DNA of 64,000 nt from CBDAUN01 sp965200645 (GCA_965200645.1 CBDAUN010000003.1:682001-746000); one strand, 5' to 3'. Counted from the first letter of the stretch, positions 36,301 to 45,740 are shown. Notes: generated from the sequence alone by a model not told the origin. Program-made: numbers and translations.

Positions 36301-36856
36301 TGTAATGCACGATGTTGGATTTTCCCTTTACAGCACATACCTAACCGAAGCAGTTCGTAATCTGAAAAGATCAAAATTGCCGGTGCCCGCTCAAACTGAA
36401 GTCTCCCGCAGTTTTTCCAGTGAAATAGATTTACACTTTCCGGCACTTCTTCCGGAATCCTGGATTCCAAACGTCAATACCCGACTGTCCCTGTATAAGC
36501 GAATCGCAACGGCAGAAAATTACTCAGTGCTTAACGACTTACGTAGTGAGATTCAGGATCGATTTGGGGCATTGCCACCGGATGCAGAAGGATTATTTGA
36601 AGTAACTAAGTTAAAACTAAAGTCAACAAAGTTGGGAATTCAAAAACTGAGCGTCGGACAAAACAGTGGATACATAAGATTCGGTTCAAACGCAAAATTT
36701 AATATAGGCGGATTGGTTGATCTTATCGAATCATATCCCGGTCAAGTTCGATTGAACCAGATTGAATCTGCGATATTGCTTTCACATAATCTTAATTCTG
36801 TCGAAGACCGAGTAACTTCTGTCAATCATGTCCTGGATGCGATAACTCCAAATTAA
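33377..36856 (+). CDS. mfd: transcription-repair coupling factor
   Basis: About 1159 residues. Mfd removes RNA polymerase stalled at DNA damage and recruits UvrA. The UvrB-like N-terminal part (FPSWECLPYDNFSPH), the RNA-polymerase-interaction domain (GDPVVHESHGIGRYQGLE), and translocase motifs GDVGFGKTE, DEEHRFGV, TATPIPRTL and QLRGRVGRS are all seen, followed by the TRCF domain. The ATG at 33377 is preferred to a TTG four codons earlier. mfd-csiV-MTI phosphorylase is the gene order of Pseudomonas PA3002-PA3004, though def is inserted here. Confidence 0.97.
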   Translation: MALNKDRSISVLNPPEFNDGGLRQTWTGIYGSADALAIVSAASKAKNPCLVICANARQAETLLTSIHFYASNEPDLPILLFPSWECLPYDNFSPHAEIVSRRIELLYKLLLLPKAIVLVTVENMMQRLPSVKEFFALSFSISVEDQFDLDEFHKRLLDTSYREVEQVEFPGEFALRGGIIDVYAIGSDLPVRIELFDEVVDTLRYFDPISQRSIQKFESLQILPGSEIRTDSVGISSFRKGIRRQFEGDPQNNIIYRSLTEEHVPNGTEYYLPLFYESTSSLFDYLPSTSTIIICEDAEEHTKQFWNEVGDRYELAKNHTGRLPLPPEMLFFQPEELIRCIDERKSIYIRSVGSHLEFNFKTQSPLDAAITGRSSNPYQSLIKHLKIRSGKLLIAVDNQVHMKAIENLLQRTQTYSTSVDSWSDFLNHESTGVFTINANLASGLNLPAEKIAVISNEEIHGRRIQQNLETPRRRVRSPESIISSLDELQIGDPVVHESHGIGRYQGLETLEISGYPAEFLKIKYAGTDTLYVPVYSFDCITRYTSGDENVPLHSLSSKAWKKAKKKAKTKAYDIAAELLEIQSLRDNFIGSQFNLLSDDYEKFTAAFPYQETQDQTNAIDAVLADLQSTKPMDRLICGDVGFGKTEVALRAAYVAASNGCQVAIVTPTTLLAQQHYDVFAERFADEAISIVLLSRLQSNANIKQAVEKLKGGQVDIAIGTHRLLQSDISFKNLGLVVIDEEHRFGVRQKEHLKKLKTGVDVLTLTATPIPRTLSMALNEIRDISIIATPPDSRLSVRTFVREWSPKLIREACMRELARGGQTFYLQNNLRTIRATARNLQKIVPEANIRIAHGQMPKRELEQVMRDFYLQRFDTLVCSTIIESGIDIPSANTIIINQASRFGLAQLHQLRGRVGRSHHQAYAYLLVSDLQGLRNASRKRLDAIESLDQLGVGFVIASHDLEIRGAGALLGDAQSGVMHDVGFSLYSTYLTEAVRNLKRSKLPVPAQTEVSRSFSSEIDLHFPALLPESWIPNVNTRLSLYKRIATAENYSVLNDLRSEIQDRFGALPPDAEGLFEVTKLKLKSTKLGIQKLSVGQNSGYIRFGSNAKFNIGGLVDLIESYPGQVRLNQIESAILLSHNLNSVEDRVTSVNHVLDAITPN

Positions 36857-36955
36857 CCTGAGAAGCATCATAAAGGAGTAAGCTGAGAAAGCGTGTCACA
36901 TCGAACAAATTTGTTAATAATGTGTGGATAACTGCTTAATTTGGACATCAGTAAT

Positions 36956-37492
36956 TCAAACACCCGGCGGACAATCCAGTACTGCCAGAAGTTCTCGTTC
37001 AAACCCAAACTTCGTAAAGTCCGTCACTCGCATTGGATACAAAATTCCATCCAAATGATCGCACTCGTGTTGTACAACTCTCGCATGAAAGCCGCTTACG
37101 GTGCGGTCAATAGAGTTCCTATCCTGGTCAAGACCCGTATATCGAATGTTTCGATAGCGAGAAACTTCCCCTCGAAGTCCGGGCACGCTCAAACATCCTT
37201 CCCAGCCGCTTTCCACTTCATCATCCAAGGGTTCAATTTTTGGATTGACCAATACAGTAAAAGGAATAGTGCCGGCATGAGGATAGCGCGGATTGAATTC
37301 AAACCCAAAAATCACGACACGTTTCATCACACCGATTTGTGGTGCCGCCAAACCTGCACCATCCAATGCTTTCATCGTGTCAATCATGTCCGTCACTAGT
37401 GCTCCAAGTTCCTTAAACTCCTCTTCCTGAAGGGCATCGGAAATCTCATTTAGTTGAGGATTTCCCATCTTTAACACATTTCGAACAGCCAT
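36956..37492 (-). CDS. def: peptide deformylase
   Basis: 178 residues. It removes the formyl group from the initiator Met. The three motifs GAGLAAPQIG, EGCLSVPG and QHECDHLDG supply the metal ligands (Cys and two His) and the catalytic Glu; here the last motif has Cys-Asp in place of the usual Ile/Tyr-Asp, a conservative change. It stands alone rather than next to fmt, between mfd and csiV, so it may be a second deformylase copy in the genome. Confidence 0.93.
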   Translation of the reverse strand: MAVRNVLKMGNPQLNEISDALQEEEFKELGALVTDMIDTMKALDGAGLAAPQIGVMKRVVIFGFEFNPRYPHAGTIPFTVLVNPKIEPLDDEVESGWEGCLSVPGLRGEVSRYRNIRYTGLDQDRNSIDRTVSGFHARVVQHECDHLDGILYPMRVTDFTKFGFERELLAVLDCPPGV

Positions 37493-37707
37493 AAAGTTTT
37501 TATTCTCCGCATCTGTTAATCGAACTGCTAGCAGTTCGTAAACTACTCAAACAATTTAAAGCAAAAAATAATTATAAAGTATGTTTGTAGCACGTAATTT
37601 CAGGGAGAGCCTACCCTCCTGACAGATAGAACCGTGTGCAGGGAAATGTAATAATACCCTTGCATGTTAAAATTAAAATTTGCTTCAGTTTTCTTGGGAG
37701 TCAAACA

Positions 37708-38385
37708 TTGGTAGCTAGATTCGCGAATTTGATTTTTGTCATTCGCAATGCAATTTTGATTTTGCTTCTAACTTCGATTACATCGCCGCTCCTTGCTGCC
37801 CCAGTTCACGTAGAAATCATAGTTTTCAAATACCACAGGGATGTCGTCAAAGACAGTGAGTGGTTTCTAGAGAGCTTTGAAAAAATTGAAGTCGATAAAT
37901 TGGAGTTTGAAGATGAACCTGTAGAAGAAATTCCCGATGACTTAAAGCCTCAGCCAACACCACCCACTCAACTCCTTGATATTGCAAGTGAAATTGCGCA
38001 AAATCCAGACTTGGATATACTTACCCACATAAGCTGGGTGCAAGAACCTAACCCAAGACCTATTTCATATCCGGTTTATTTGGATGTAGAGTTTGAGGAG
38101 ACTTCTATTTTCCCCGAACTAACTCTGTCAGGAACTGCCTTTCTCTATGAAATTCAACTGCTGATGCAATTAGAATTAGATGCAGTATACAAACCGGTGC
38201 GAGATGAAATTATTGATACGATTCAATTGCCGGAGCAGGTATTCAGAAAGAAAAGCGGCCCAGAGTATAGAATTTTCGAACGTCGTCGTGTTCTTATCGG
38301 TGATGTTCACTACATCGACCATCCAAAATTTGGCGCAATTTTCACCGTGGTAAGGCCACCCAAGCCAGAATCTTTCGCGCAATAA
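37708..38385 (+). CDS. csiV: CsiV-family peptidoglycan-binding protein
   Basis: About 225 residues with a signal peptide (hydrophobic FVIRNAILILLLTSITSPLLAA). The mature N-terminus PVHVEIIVFKYHRD is typical of the CsiV family. The family is gammaproteobacterial; in Shewanella-type studies it binds peptidoglycan and supports the lipoprotein activator LpoA. I choose the TTG at 37708 because GGGAG lies 7 bp before it; the frame is open back to 37636, but that would give an odd leader. The mfd-csiV neighbourhood is conserved. Confidence 0.75.
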   Translation: MVARFANLIFVIRNAILILLLTSITSPLLAAPVHVEIIVFKYHRDVVKDSEWFLESFEKIEVDKLEFEDEPVEEIPDDLKPQPTPPTQLLDIASEIAQNPDLDILTHISWVQEPNPRPISYPVYLDVEFEETSIFPELTLSGTAFLYEIQLLMQLELDAVYKPVRDEIIDTIQLPEQVFRKKSGPEYRIFERRRVLIGDVHYIDHPKFGAIFTVVRPPKPESFAQ

Positions 38386-38393
38386 ATTCTCTA

Positions 38394-39176
38394 CTAAGGT
38401 CGAAGTAGTAAAGCCTCCCGCTCGAATGTTTCAGGCGCGATTTCTATCGCACCTTGTAGCAACGAACTTAGGTTTTTGGTAGTACTCTTCAAGATTTCAG
38501 TAATTTCAGATTGACTGATAAAGTTGTCGCTTGTTCCAGCTGCTGGATTTACCACAACCGAAATACAAGCGTAACAAAGACCGAGTTCAGCTGCAAGGCT
38601 GGCTTCTGGCATAGCAGTCATTCCTACAATATTTCCCCCATCATTCTCGATGCGCCTAATCTCTCCTGGAGTTTCGAACCTCGGCCCCTGCGTTACCGCA
38701 TACACCCCACCATCCGTCACGGAAACACCAACGTTCCTGGCAGCAGTCAAAAGTACTCCACGCACTGCTGAAGAAAATGGCTCTGTCATTTCAACATGAG
38801 CGACGTCGCCATCTTCGCCATCGAAAAATGTAGTATCCCTGCCCCAAGTGTAGTCAATGAATTGATCAGGAAGGACAATGTCACCCGGTTTGAAATTCGG
38901 CCCAATCCCTCCCACACTTGTCAGTGCAATCACTGCGGCAATGCCAGTCTGGTGCAAAGCCCAAATGTTTGCTCGATAATTGATTCGATGTGGGGGAATC
39001 GTATGCGACTTGCCGTGGCGGGCTAAGAAAATGATTTCTCGATTCCTATAGACGCTACGTAAAAAGGGAGATGATGGGATACCGTACGGGGTTTGCGACT
39101 CTCCAGTATCTTCGGAAAATGACTTCACCGGAAATGGCATTGCACCACTCCCGCCGATTATTGCTATACCTGGCAT
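38394..39176 (-). CDS. S-methyl-5'-thioinosine phosphorylase (MTAP/PNP family)
   Basis: 260 residues of the purine nucleoside phosphorylase/MTAP family: IAIIGGSGAM, FLARHGKSHTIPPHRINYRANIWAL, TSVGGIG, TQGPRFETPGEIR and MTAMPEASLAAELG. The Pseudomonas orthologue next to csiV (PA3004) acts on methylthioinosine rather than methylthioadenosine. That fits the MTA deaminase-like gene at 51134 in this window. Together they would make the deamination-first route of methionine salvage. An MTA-specific phosphorylase is the alternative. Confidence 0.85.
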   Translation of the reverse strand: MPGIAIIGGSGAMPFPVKSFSEDTGESQTPYGIPSSPFLRSVYRNREIIFLARHGKSHTIPPHRINYRANIWALHQTGIAAVIALTSVGGIGPNFKPGDIVLPDQFIDYTWGRDTTFFDGEDGDVAHVEMTEPFSSAVRGVLLTAARNVGVSVTDGGVYAVTQGPRFETPGEIRRIENDGGNIVGMTAMPEASLAAELGLCYACISVVVNPAAGTSDNFISQSEITEILKSTTKNLSSLLQGAIEIAPETFEREALLLRP

Positions 39177-39216
39177 GTAGGAATGAGTACTGGAAGCTAT
39201 GACTAACTTTTACTCT

Positions 39217-40413
39217 TTATGTTTCAGCTTCTGCTGTTAACACATTACTGATAAGTTGCCGGCTACGAACCCCTTCGATAGTGTTCCAACTGCGGCAACC
39301 CGGACACTGCCAGTGCATGTTTCGCACCATGAATCCACATTTCCTGCATTCATAACTCGAATCGGCTTCAATTGCATGTCCAATTAAACTTTCAACCAAT
39401 TGAAAGTCTTGCATTTCAGACTTGCTATCCTTCACATTTAGTTTCAACAAAATGAGTCGATGCAAACTCTGTAGGGATGGATTGCGGCGGATCCAGTCGG
39501 TAAGAAATGTTTCTGCTGGCTTCGTGCCTCGACGTGCTTCCAGAGCATCAACATAGGCTATTGCTAATTGCGGGTCGGCGATCATCTCCGCATTGGAACG
39601 CAAAAATTCTTCCAATTCCTGTTTTTCACCCAGTATCAGGTAACTGGCGGTGACCAAGTCTACAATTTCTTTAATATACTTCGGTTGCTTGTCTTCAATG
39701 GTTCTCCAGATCTTGATTGCCGCTCTGTGATCTCCTTGTATGACTTTCAATCGACCCGACTGCAGTATTGCCCGAATGCAAAAGTGGTCGGTCTTAAGTG
39801 CTTCAGTAATGAAATTTTCCGCCTCATCGTATCGACCCTCCCGTATAGATATTTCAGCCAGTTCACAGAAATACTGAGCAAGAATCGGCATATATTCCCG
39901 TGACGAGATTTTGATGAGGTTTCGCGTTACTTCCACACATCGATTCCACTCCTTTTCCTGCTCATAAATGAATCTGAGATATTCAAGTGCCTGTTCTCTG
40001 TGTTTTGCGTCTCTTCTCAAATCACCAAAAAACCGTTCTGCGCGATCAAACAATCCGGCGACGTAGTAGTCTTGTCCCAACTCAAACAGTGCCTGCATCC
40101 TCAGTTCGCCGGTTAAATCATTTCTCATTATGAGATTCTCGTGAATTCGAGTTGCTCGTGCAATCTCACCTCGCCTTCTAAAAAGACTGCCTAAAGCCAG
40201 ATGAATCTCGATTGTTTCGGAGTCTGCTTCCAACATGCTAAGGAACGTCTCGATCGCCTTGTCATGCTGTTCGTTGACCAGAAAGTTGATTCCCCTGAGA
40301 TATACAGAAGATAAATGATCGCGTCTTTTCCAACGTAAACTTGCACCACGGGCGGCAAGCCAACCTGATGCCGCCGCGACCGGGAGAAGTAATAGTAACC
40401 ACAATGGGTCCAT
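39217..40413 (-). CDS. lapB: lipopolysaccharide assembly protein B
   Basis: About 398 residues. An N-terminal membrane anchor (DPLWLLLLLPVAAASGWLAARG) is followed by a row of TPR repeats and a C-terminal rubredoxin-like zinc site (CRKCGF ... CPGC). LapB adjusts LpxC turnover and LPS synthesis at the inner membrane. The ATG at 40413 gives the canonical start directly at the anchor; the longer frame to 40431 would overlap lapA. lapA-lapB are adjacent as in E. coli yciS-yciM. Confidence 0.93.
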   Translation of the reverse strand: MDPLWLLLLLPVAAASGWLAARGASLRWKRRDHLSSVYLRGINFLVNEQHDKAIETFLSMLEADSETIEIHLALGSLFRRRGEIARATRIHENLIMRNDLTGELRMQALFELGQDYYVAGLFDRAERFFGDLRRDAKHREQALEYLRFIYEQEKEWNRCVEVTRNLIKISSREYMPILAQYFCELAEISIREGRYDEAENFITEALKTDHFCIRAILQSGRLKVIQGDHRAAIKIWRTIEDKQPKYIKEIVDLVTASYLILGEKQELEEFLRSNAEMIADPQLAIAYVDALEARRGTKPAETFLTDWIRRNPSLQSLHRLILLKLNVKDSKSEMQDFQLVESLIGHAIEADSSYECRKCGFMVRNMHWQCPGCRSWNTIEGVRSRQLISNVLTAEAET

Positions 40414-40417
40414 ATTG

Positions 40418-40669
40418 CTAGGTACGTACAACCTTCGTAGCGCGTTTCTTTTTGCTAAACAGTTTCCGCCTGACTTTTGAAAACAGTACTGAGATTATTC
40501 CGCAAATCACACCTAAAAGAAAAGTACTGATCAGCAACCACGACAACGGGCCCACCCATTCAATCCCAAAGTAGTAAGACAACACAACATCTTGAGGGTT
40601 CTTCAAGGTAAAGGTTACCCCGATCACTAAAGCAAGGATGCCAATAATTATATAGAAGAGCTTTTTCAT
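40418..40669 (-). CDS. lapA: lipopolysaccharide assembly protein A
   Basis: 83 residues with two hydrophobic segments (about 4-22 and 40-62) and a basic C-terminus, typical for LapA (DUF1049). It is a small inner-membrane partner of LapB. Its position immediately upstream of lapB and downstream of ihfB and rpsA is conserved in gammaproteobacteria. Confidence 0.9.
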   Translation of the reverse strand: MKKLFYIIIGILALVIGVTFTLKNPQDVVLSYYFGIEWVGPLSWLLISTFLLGVICGIISVLFSKVRRKLFSKKKRATKVVRT

Positions 40670-40760
40670 TAATATCTGACCGTTATTGACATCAAGCGAT
40701 ATTCAAATTAACGCCGTCAAGATATTCTCTCAGACCCAAGAGGCTGGAATTATTCGCAAA

Positions 40761-41048
40761 TTATTTCTTTGTGGCTTTAACTCTTTCCCTAAGTTCGCGG
40801 CCAGGTTTAAAGTGCGGAAAATATTTCCCAGGAATCTGCACAGGTTCACCAGTCTTTGGATTTCGGCCTTGTCTTGGAGTACGGTAACGCAACGACATAC
40901 TTCCGAACCCTCTGATTTCCACTCGTTTTCCTTCTGAAATTCCATCAATGATGCAATCCAGAATGATACCGACCGAGTCTCTGGAATCATTTAATGTCAA
41001 TGAATCCGATTTTTGAGAAAGTGCTTGAATTAGTTCGAATTTCGTCAT
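40761..41048 (-). CDS. ihfB: integration host factor beta subunit
   Basis: 95 residues of the HU/IHF family: MTKFELIQALSQK, RVEIRGFGSMSLRYR and the DNA-intercalating arm RNPKTGEPV. The rpsA-ihfB order identifies it as the beta subunit. The C-terminal FKPGRELRERVK is as in IhfB. It bends DNA at specific sites together with IhfA. Confidence 0.96.
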   Translation of the reverse strand: MTKFELIQALSQKSDSLTLNDSRDSVGIILDCIIDGISEGKRVEIRGFGSMSLRYRTPRQGRNPKTGEPVQIPGKYFPHFKPGRELRERVKATKK

Positions 41049-41076
41049 AGCTTCAATTGAATTCGGGTAAGTTCAA

Positions 41077-42762
41077 TCAACTAGATTCCGAGAAAAGTTT
41101 CTCCTTAATTTTCTTCCCTAGAGCCTTAACTGAAGTTCCTTCTGACTCGGAATAATTTTCTATCTCTTCTCGTTCCAAATCCACTTCAAGAGATTTTACC
41201 GAAAGATATATCTTTCTCTGCTTTCGGTCAATACTCATGATCTTAGCTTTAACTTCCTGACCCCGCTCAAAAACATCCTTTACATCCCTAACGTCATTTT
41301 TTGATACTTCTGCACTACGGATAAAGCCTTTGGTGCCTTCTTCCAGTTCGATGATCACGCCCTTTTCCTCAAACTCATAAACCGTACCATCGACCACGGA
41401 ACCCTTGCCGTTAGCGTTAATGAAGTTCAGAAATGGATCTTCCGAAACTTGTTTAATGCCAAGTGATATTCGCTCTTTTCCCGAATCGATAGAGAGTACA
41501 ACCACTTCAACCTGTTCGCCCTTTTTGTAATTGCGAATCACTTCTTCACCATCACGATTCCAATCCAAGTCATTCAAGTGGACCAGTCCGTCGATGTTGT
41601 TTTCCAACGAAACGAATATACCGAAGTCGGTTAAGGATTTGATTTCACCTGTGATTCGATCGCCTTCCTTATGGTTCGACTCAAAAATCACCCATGGATT
41701 TTCAGTACATTGCTTTATACCCAGGGATATTCGATGTCTATCAACTTCTATAGACAGCACTTGCACATCAACTTCATCGCCAATGTTGTAAAGTTGTGCA
41801 GGATAAACATTTCTTGACGTCCAGTCCATTTCCGAAACGTGAACGAGACCTTTGACACCGTCCTCGATTTCGACAAACACACCGTAATCAACAATACTTG
41901 TTATCTTGCCCTTGATCTGATCGCCAATTTTGTAGCGTCTTTGGACATGCAACCATGGGTCTTCGGTAAGTTGCTTCATTCCAAGTGAAATTCTTTCCTT
42001 TTCACGATCAAAATTCAGCACCTTGACGGAAATCGTATCTCCAACTGACAGGACTTCCGAAGGATGCTTGACGCGCTTCCATGCTATATCCGTAATGTGC
42101 AGTAATCCGTCTATGCCGCCTAGATTTACAAAAACACCATAATCAGTCAGGTTTTTAACCGTACCTTCGACGATCTGGCCTTCTTCAAGAGACTCAAGGA
42201 ATTTTTTGCGAACTTCTACCAACTCAACTTCTAACACTGCTTTACGGGAGACCACAACGTTATTGCGGGCTTTGTCAATCTTGATTACCTTCAGTTCGAC
42301 TGGTTCTTTATCAGTTTCAAAATCGTCATCGGCTTCGGTAACTGGCCGAATTCCATACAAAGAACCGGGAAGAAATGCTCGAATCCCTTCAACCGACACC
42401 TGAAATCCGCCCTTGATTCTTGCAGTGATTACACCCTCAATTACAGACGATTCCTGAAACGCCTGTTCAATCTTTTCCCAGGCTCTGGCACGACTTGCCT
42501 TTTCACGGGATAGTCGCGTTCGACCATATCCATCTTCAATCGCTTCTATTTCGACTTCAACCTCTTCACCAACCTTGATATTAACTTCGCCCTTCATGTC
42601 TTTGAACTGCCACAAGGGGATCTCCGCTTCGGATTTCAATCCGGCGTCGACGAGTACGGTTTCCTTTCCGATTTCAACAATTTCTCCGAGAATGACTGTT
42701 CCCGGACGCATCTCCGTGTCATTTACGGATATTTCAAATAACTCGGCAAATGATTCTGACAT
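41077..42762 (-). CDS. rpsA: 30S ribosomal protein S1
   Basis: 561 residues with six S1 (OB-fold) repeats. The four C-terminal ones are well conserved (for example GVFVNLGGIDGLLHITDIAW, GVFVEIEDGVKGLVHVSEMDW, GIFVSLENNIDGLVHLNDLDW). S1 binds mRNA and promotes initiation. Length and position between cmk and ihfB match other gammaproteobacteria. Confidence 0.98.
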   Translation of the reverse strand: MSESFAELFEISVNDTEMRPGTVILGEIVEIGKETVLVDAGLKSEAEIPLWQFKDMKGEVNIKVGEEVEVEIEAIEDGYGRTRLSREKASRARAWEKIEQAFQESSVIEGVITARIKGGFQVSVEGIRAFLPGSLYGIRPVTEADDDFETDKEPVELKVIKIDKARNNVVVSRKAVLEVELVEVRKKFLESLEEGQIVEGTVKNLTDYGVFVNLGGIDGLLHITDIAWKRVKHPSEVLSVGDTISVKVLNFDREKERISLGMKQLTEDPWLHVQRRYKIGDQIKGKITSIVDYGVFVEIEDGVKGLVHVSEMDWTSRNVYPAQLYNIGDEVDVQVLSIEVDRHRISLGIKQCTENPWVIFESNHKEGDRITGEIKSLTDFGIFVSLENNIDGLVHLNDLDWNRDGEEVIRNYKKGEQVEVVVLSIDSGKERISLGIKQVSEDPFLNFINANGKGSVVDGTVYEFEEKGVIIELEEGTKGFIRSAEVSKNDVRDVKDVFERGQEVKAKIMSIDRKQRKIYLSVKSLEVDLEREEIENYSESEGTSVKALGKKIKEKLFSESS

Positions 42763-42830
42763 ATTTAAATTACCGAATTGCTATAGTGGTAAGAATTTGC
42801 AATGTTCTTTTTCCTCTAAAAAAGTGACAT

Positions 42831-43508
42831 TTAATCAAGTTTGGATTGCACAAAAGCGGTCACCTGGCTTACCACTTGTTCTAGTGCGATGTTTGTTGTG
42901 TCAAGCAAAAATGCATCTGGTGATACAGCCAATGGGGCATGTACACGAGTGGAGTCTCGGCGGTCGCGATCGATAAGCTCTTTATAAAGACATTCCAATT
43001 TAACATAGTTCCCTGCTAATTTCAACTGCTTATACTTCCGCTTGGCTCTTATTTCAGCGTCTGCCGTTAAGTAAATTTTTGCCGTCGCATCGGGGAATAC
43101 AACAGTCCCCATATCTCTACCGTCTGCAACTAATCCTGGCGGTTGACGCAGGCGTCGCTGCATCTTGAGCAAGGCTTTGCGGACCTGTAGTTTTGCCGCC
43201 AATTTCGATGCCAAAGTTCCACATTCTGCAGTGCGAACCTTTGCCGTAATGTCCTCACCATTCAACAACACTCTGGTATCACTGCCGCCATCAACAAGTA
43301 CGGTTGAAATCTTGAACTTCTGTAATTGGTCGGCAAAACAAGAAAGCTCAATTTTGTTGGTGTCGACCAGATAGGCACAAGCCCGATATAGTGCACCACT
43401 GTCCAAAAAGTGCCAGTTTAGATTTCTTGCGAGTCGCTGCCCAACTGCCCCTTTGCCTGAACCTGCAGGTCCGTCAAGAGTAGCTACCGCTATAATTGGT
43501 TCGTTCAA
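42831..43508 (-). CDS. cmk: cytidylate kinase
   Basis: About 225 residues, phosphorylating CMP and dCMP. The P-loop ATLDGPAGSGKGAVGQRLA is at the N-terminus; VADGRDMGTVVFPDA and RRDSTR also match. No ATG lies where homologues begin. The TTG at 43508, 5 bp after the aroA stop, gives the expected N-terminus (NEPIIAVATLDG). A start at 43598 would overlap aroA by 85 bp and adds Cys-rich sequence without similarity. Confidence 0.92.
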   Translation of the reverse strand: MNEPIIAVATLDGPAGSGKGAVGQRLARNLNWHFLDSGALYRACAYLVDTNKIELSCFADQLQKFKISTVLVDGGSDTRVLLNGEDITAKVRTAECGTLASKLAAKLQVRKALLKMQRRLRQPPGLVADGRDMGTVVFPDATAKIYLTADAEIRAKRKYKQLKLAGNYVKLECLYKELIDRDRRDSTRVHAPLAVSPDAFLLDTTNIALEQVVSQVTAFVQSKLD

Positions 43509-43513
43509 ATTTC

Positions 43514-44821
43514 TTAGACAGTTTTCTGATTGATGTCTATTCCAGTTTCTTGGGCAAGTTCTACAAAGTTCGGAAAGGACGTTGACACACACGCACAATC
43601 TTGAATGTGAACATCTGAACTTGACCGCAAACCAGCTATAGCAAATGCCATTGCGATTCGATGGTCGCCAAAACTGTTGACTGTCCCACCGCCGACGAAT
43701 CCACCCTCAATCACCATACCGTCTTGCTTTTCTTCAACTTTAACACCAAGACTCTTTAGTCCCCTGACTACGGTTCTAATTCGGTCACTTTCCTTGTAGC
43801 GCAATTCTTCACAGTCTGAAATTCGGGTAATTCCCTTGGCAAACGCCGCCGTTACCGCCAATATCGGCATTTCGTCTATCATAGATGGAACAATCTTGCC
43901 ACCAATTTCTGCCCCAATTAATCCGCCGGCACCGGTGATTCGCAAATCTGCGACGGGCTCCTTCCCGATCATCCTCCCGTTTATCACTTCAATGTTGCCG
44001 CCCATTCTGCGAAATGCTTCCAACAGGCCAGTTCTTGTTGGATTGATGCCTACCGACTCAATCACCAATTCAGACTCTTCATCCAGCAGTGCAGCGGCGA
44101 TCAGGAATGCTGCAGAAGAAATATCACCCGGAACTGCCAAATCCCTGGCCTTTAGGTTGTCTCCACCCTGCATAGAAATCCATCCATCCTGAAATTTGAT
44201 TGGACACCCGAATAATTCAAGTAGATTCTCTGTGTGATTTCTGGTTACAGTTGATTCAAAAACACGAGTTTCTCCATCAACATAAAGGCCCGCCAGTAAT
44301 ATGGCAGACTTGACTTGTGCACTCGCTACTCGCATTTCCCAGGATATGGGTTTCAATTTATCAACCGGCTCGATGCTCAATGGTGGTTTGGCACCATTTC
44401 CCATCATTATCATTGAGCCCATATCTCCGAGAGGGTCAGCGACTCGCTTCATTGGCCGCTTGGAGAGCGATTCATCTCCAAATAGTTTTACGGCAAAATG
44501 CTGCCCGGCAAAAACACCGGCGAGCAACCTCATTGCGGTGCCAGAATTTCCGCAGTCTATATCATCATTTGGACTCACTAGGCTGTATAAACCGTTACCT
44601 TCAATGGTGACTACATCAGAATCATCACTAATTTCAACTCCACACTTTCGCATCGCGTTGACCAATGCCAGAACGTCGTCACTGCGCAACAATCCAATCA
44701 CCCGAGTCTTGCCGTGAGCGAGTGAACCAAGCAATACCGACCGATGCGAAATCGACTTATCTCCCGGTACGGAAAGGCGGGTATTCAGCGTCCCACCGGG
44801 TTTGATGTGATAGTTAATCAA
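43514..44821 (-). CDS. aroA: 3-phosphoshikimate 1-carboxyvinyltransferase (EPSP synthase)
   Basis: 435 residues. It adds enolpyruvate from PEP to shikimate 3-phosphate. Hallmarks: GDKSISHRSVLLGSLA, DCGNSGTAMRLLAG, LSKRPMKRVADPL and RYKESDRIR. In some gammaproteobacteria aroA is fused to tyrA; here tyrA is a separate gene just upstream, 40 bp away. Confidence 0.97.
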   Translation of the reverse strand: MINYHIKPGGTLNTRLSVPGDKSISHRSVLLGSLAHGKTRVIGLLRSDDVLALVNAMRKCGVEISDDSDVVTIEGNGLYSLVSPNDDIDCGNSGTAMRLLAGVFAGQHFAVKLFGDESLSKRPMKRVADPLGDMGSMIMMGNGAKPPLSIEPVDKLKPISWEMRVASAQVKSAILLAGLYVDGETRVFESTVTRNHTENLLELFGCPIKFQDGWISMQGGDNLKARDLAVPGDISSAAFLIAAALLDEESELVIESVGINPTRTGLLEAFRRMGGNIEVINGRMIGKEPVADLRITGAGGLIGAEIGGKIVPSMIDEMPILAVTAAFAKGITRISDCEELRYKESDRIRTVVRGLKSLGVKVEEKQDGMVIEGGFVGGGTVNSFGDHRIAMAFAIAGLRSSSDVHIQDCACVSTSFPNFVELAQETGIDINQKTV

Positions 44822-44861
44822 AACTTAGTCTAATTAGCAGACGACTGAAATCGAACTGGAT

Positions 44862-45740
44862 TTAAGAGTCATTCTTGCGGGACAACCACTCATTTCGGGC
44901 TCTTTTCGCGTTGGCAAAGATTTGATGAATTTCTTCTGTGCTTCTGTTGTCAATGTTGTCGCGTAATTTGCCAAGATGTTCGATATAGTCGTCCAAATGC
45001 GACACTATGGCACCTGAATTTGCGACACAAATATCGCGCCACATATCAGGGTCGCTTGACGCAATACGTGTAAAGTCATAAAACCCTCCAGCTGCAAATT
45101 CGAAACACTTTTGACCGATGGGGAGATTATCAATGAAGTGCACTAGTGAAAATGCGAGCATGTGCGGTAAATGACTCGCCGCTGACAGGATAGCGTCGTG
45201 CTCGTCCGGATTCATAAACTTCACAATCGACCCTACGCTTTCCCACATGCTTGTGACAATCGAAACCGCATTCTCATCGATGTGGTCATCGCAGACCAAA
45301 ATTGCCAGTCTATCGGTAAACAACTCCGGAAAGGCAGCAGCAACACCTGAATGCTCCGTCCCGGCGATGGGATGAGCTGGCACAAATCTATTGTAATTAG
45401 ATCCGAAATGTCTCTTGGCTGATTGAATGACGCTGCCCTTTACGCTGCCAACATCAGTCACGATTGTTCCAGATAAATTACCTGAGGCAATCTTTTGGAA
45501 AATCTGGTCGGAAGTTTCAACAGGAACTGCCACAACGACGATATTCGAATCACCGACTTCATTCGCTATGTCCTGAGAAGCCCGATCAATTACATTGAGG
45601 GACATCGCCTTTTCCAGCGTCGACATTGAACGACTGATTCCTACAATCTCGCCTACTCTCGCATAACGCTTTAAGGCCAGTGCCAGTGAACCCCCAATCA
45701 GTCCAACACCAATGACTGTGACCTTATCAACCTCGAACAT
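44862..45740 (-). CDS. tyrA: prephenate dehydrogenase
   Basis: 292 residues. An NAD-binding VTVIGVGLIGGSLALALKR starts the protein; ahead of the helical dimerisation domain the catalytic-region motifs TDVGSVKG and HPIAGTEHSG are present. It makes 4-hydroxyphenylpyruvate for tyrosine. Its place between hisC and aroA forms the aromatic cluster pheA-hisC-tyrA-aroA. There is no chorismate mutase fusion and no C-terminal ACT domain, so feedback control by tyrosine may be weaker. Confidence 0.95.
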   Translation of the reverse strand: MFEVDKVTVIGVGLIGGSLALALKRYARVGEIVGISRSMSTLEKAMSLNVIDRASQDIANEVGDSNIVVVAVPVETSDQIFQKIASGNLSGTIVTDVGSVKGSVIQSAKRHFGSNYNRFVPAHPIAGTEHSGVAAAFPELFTDRLAILVCDDHIDENAVSIVTSMWESVGSIVKFMNPDEHDAILSAASHLPHMLAFSLVHFIDNLPIGQKCFEFAAGGFYDFTRIASSDPDMWRDICVANSGAIVSHLDDYIEHLGKLRDNIDNRSTEEIHQIFANAKRARNEWLSRKNDS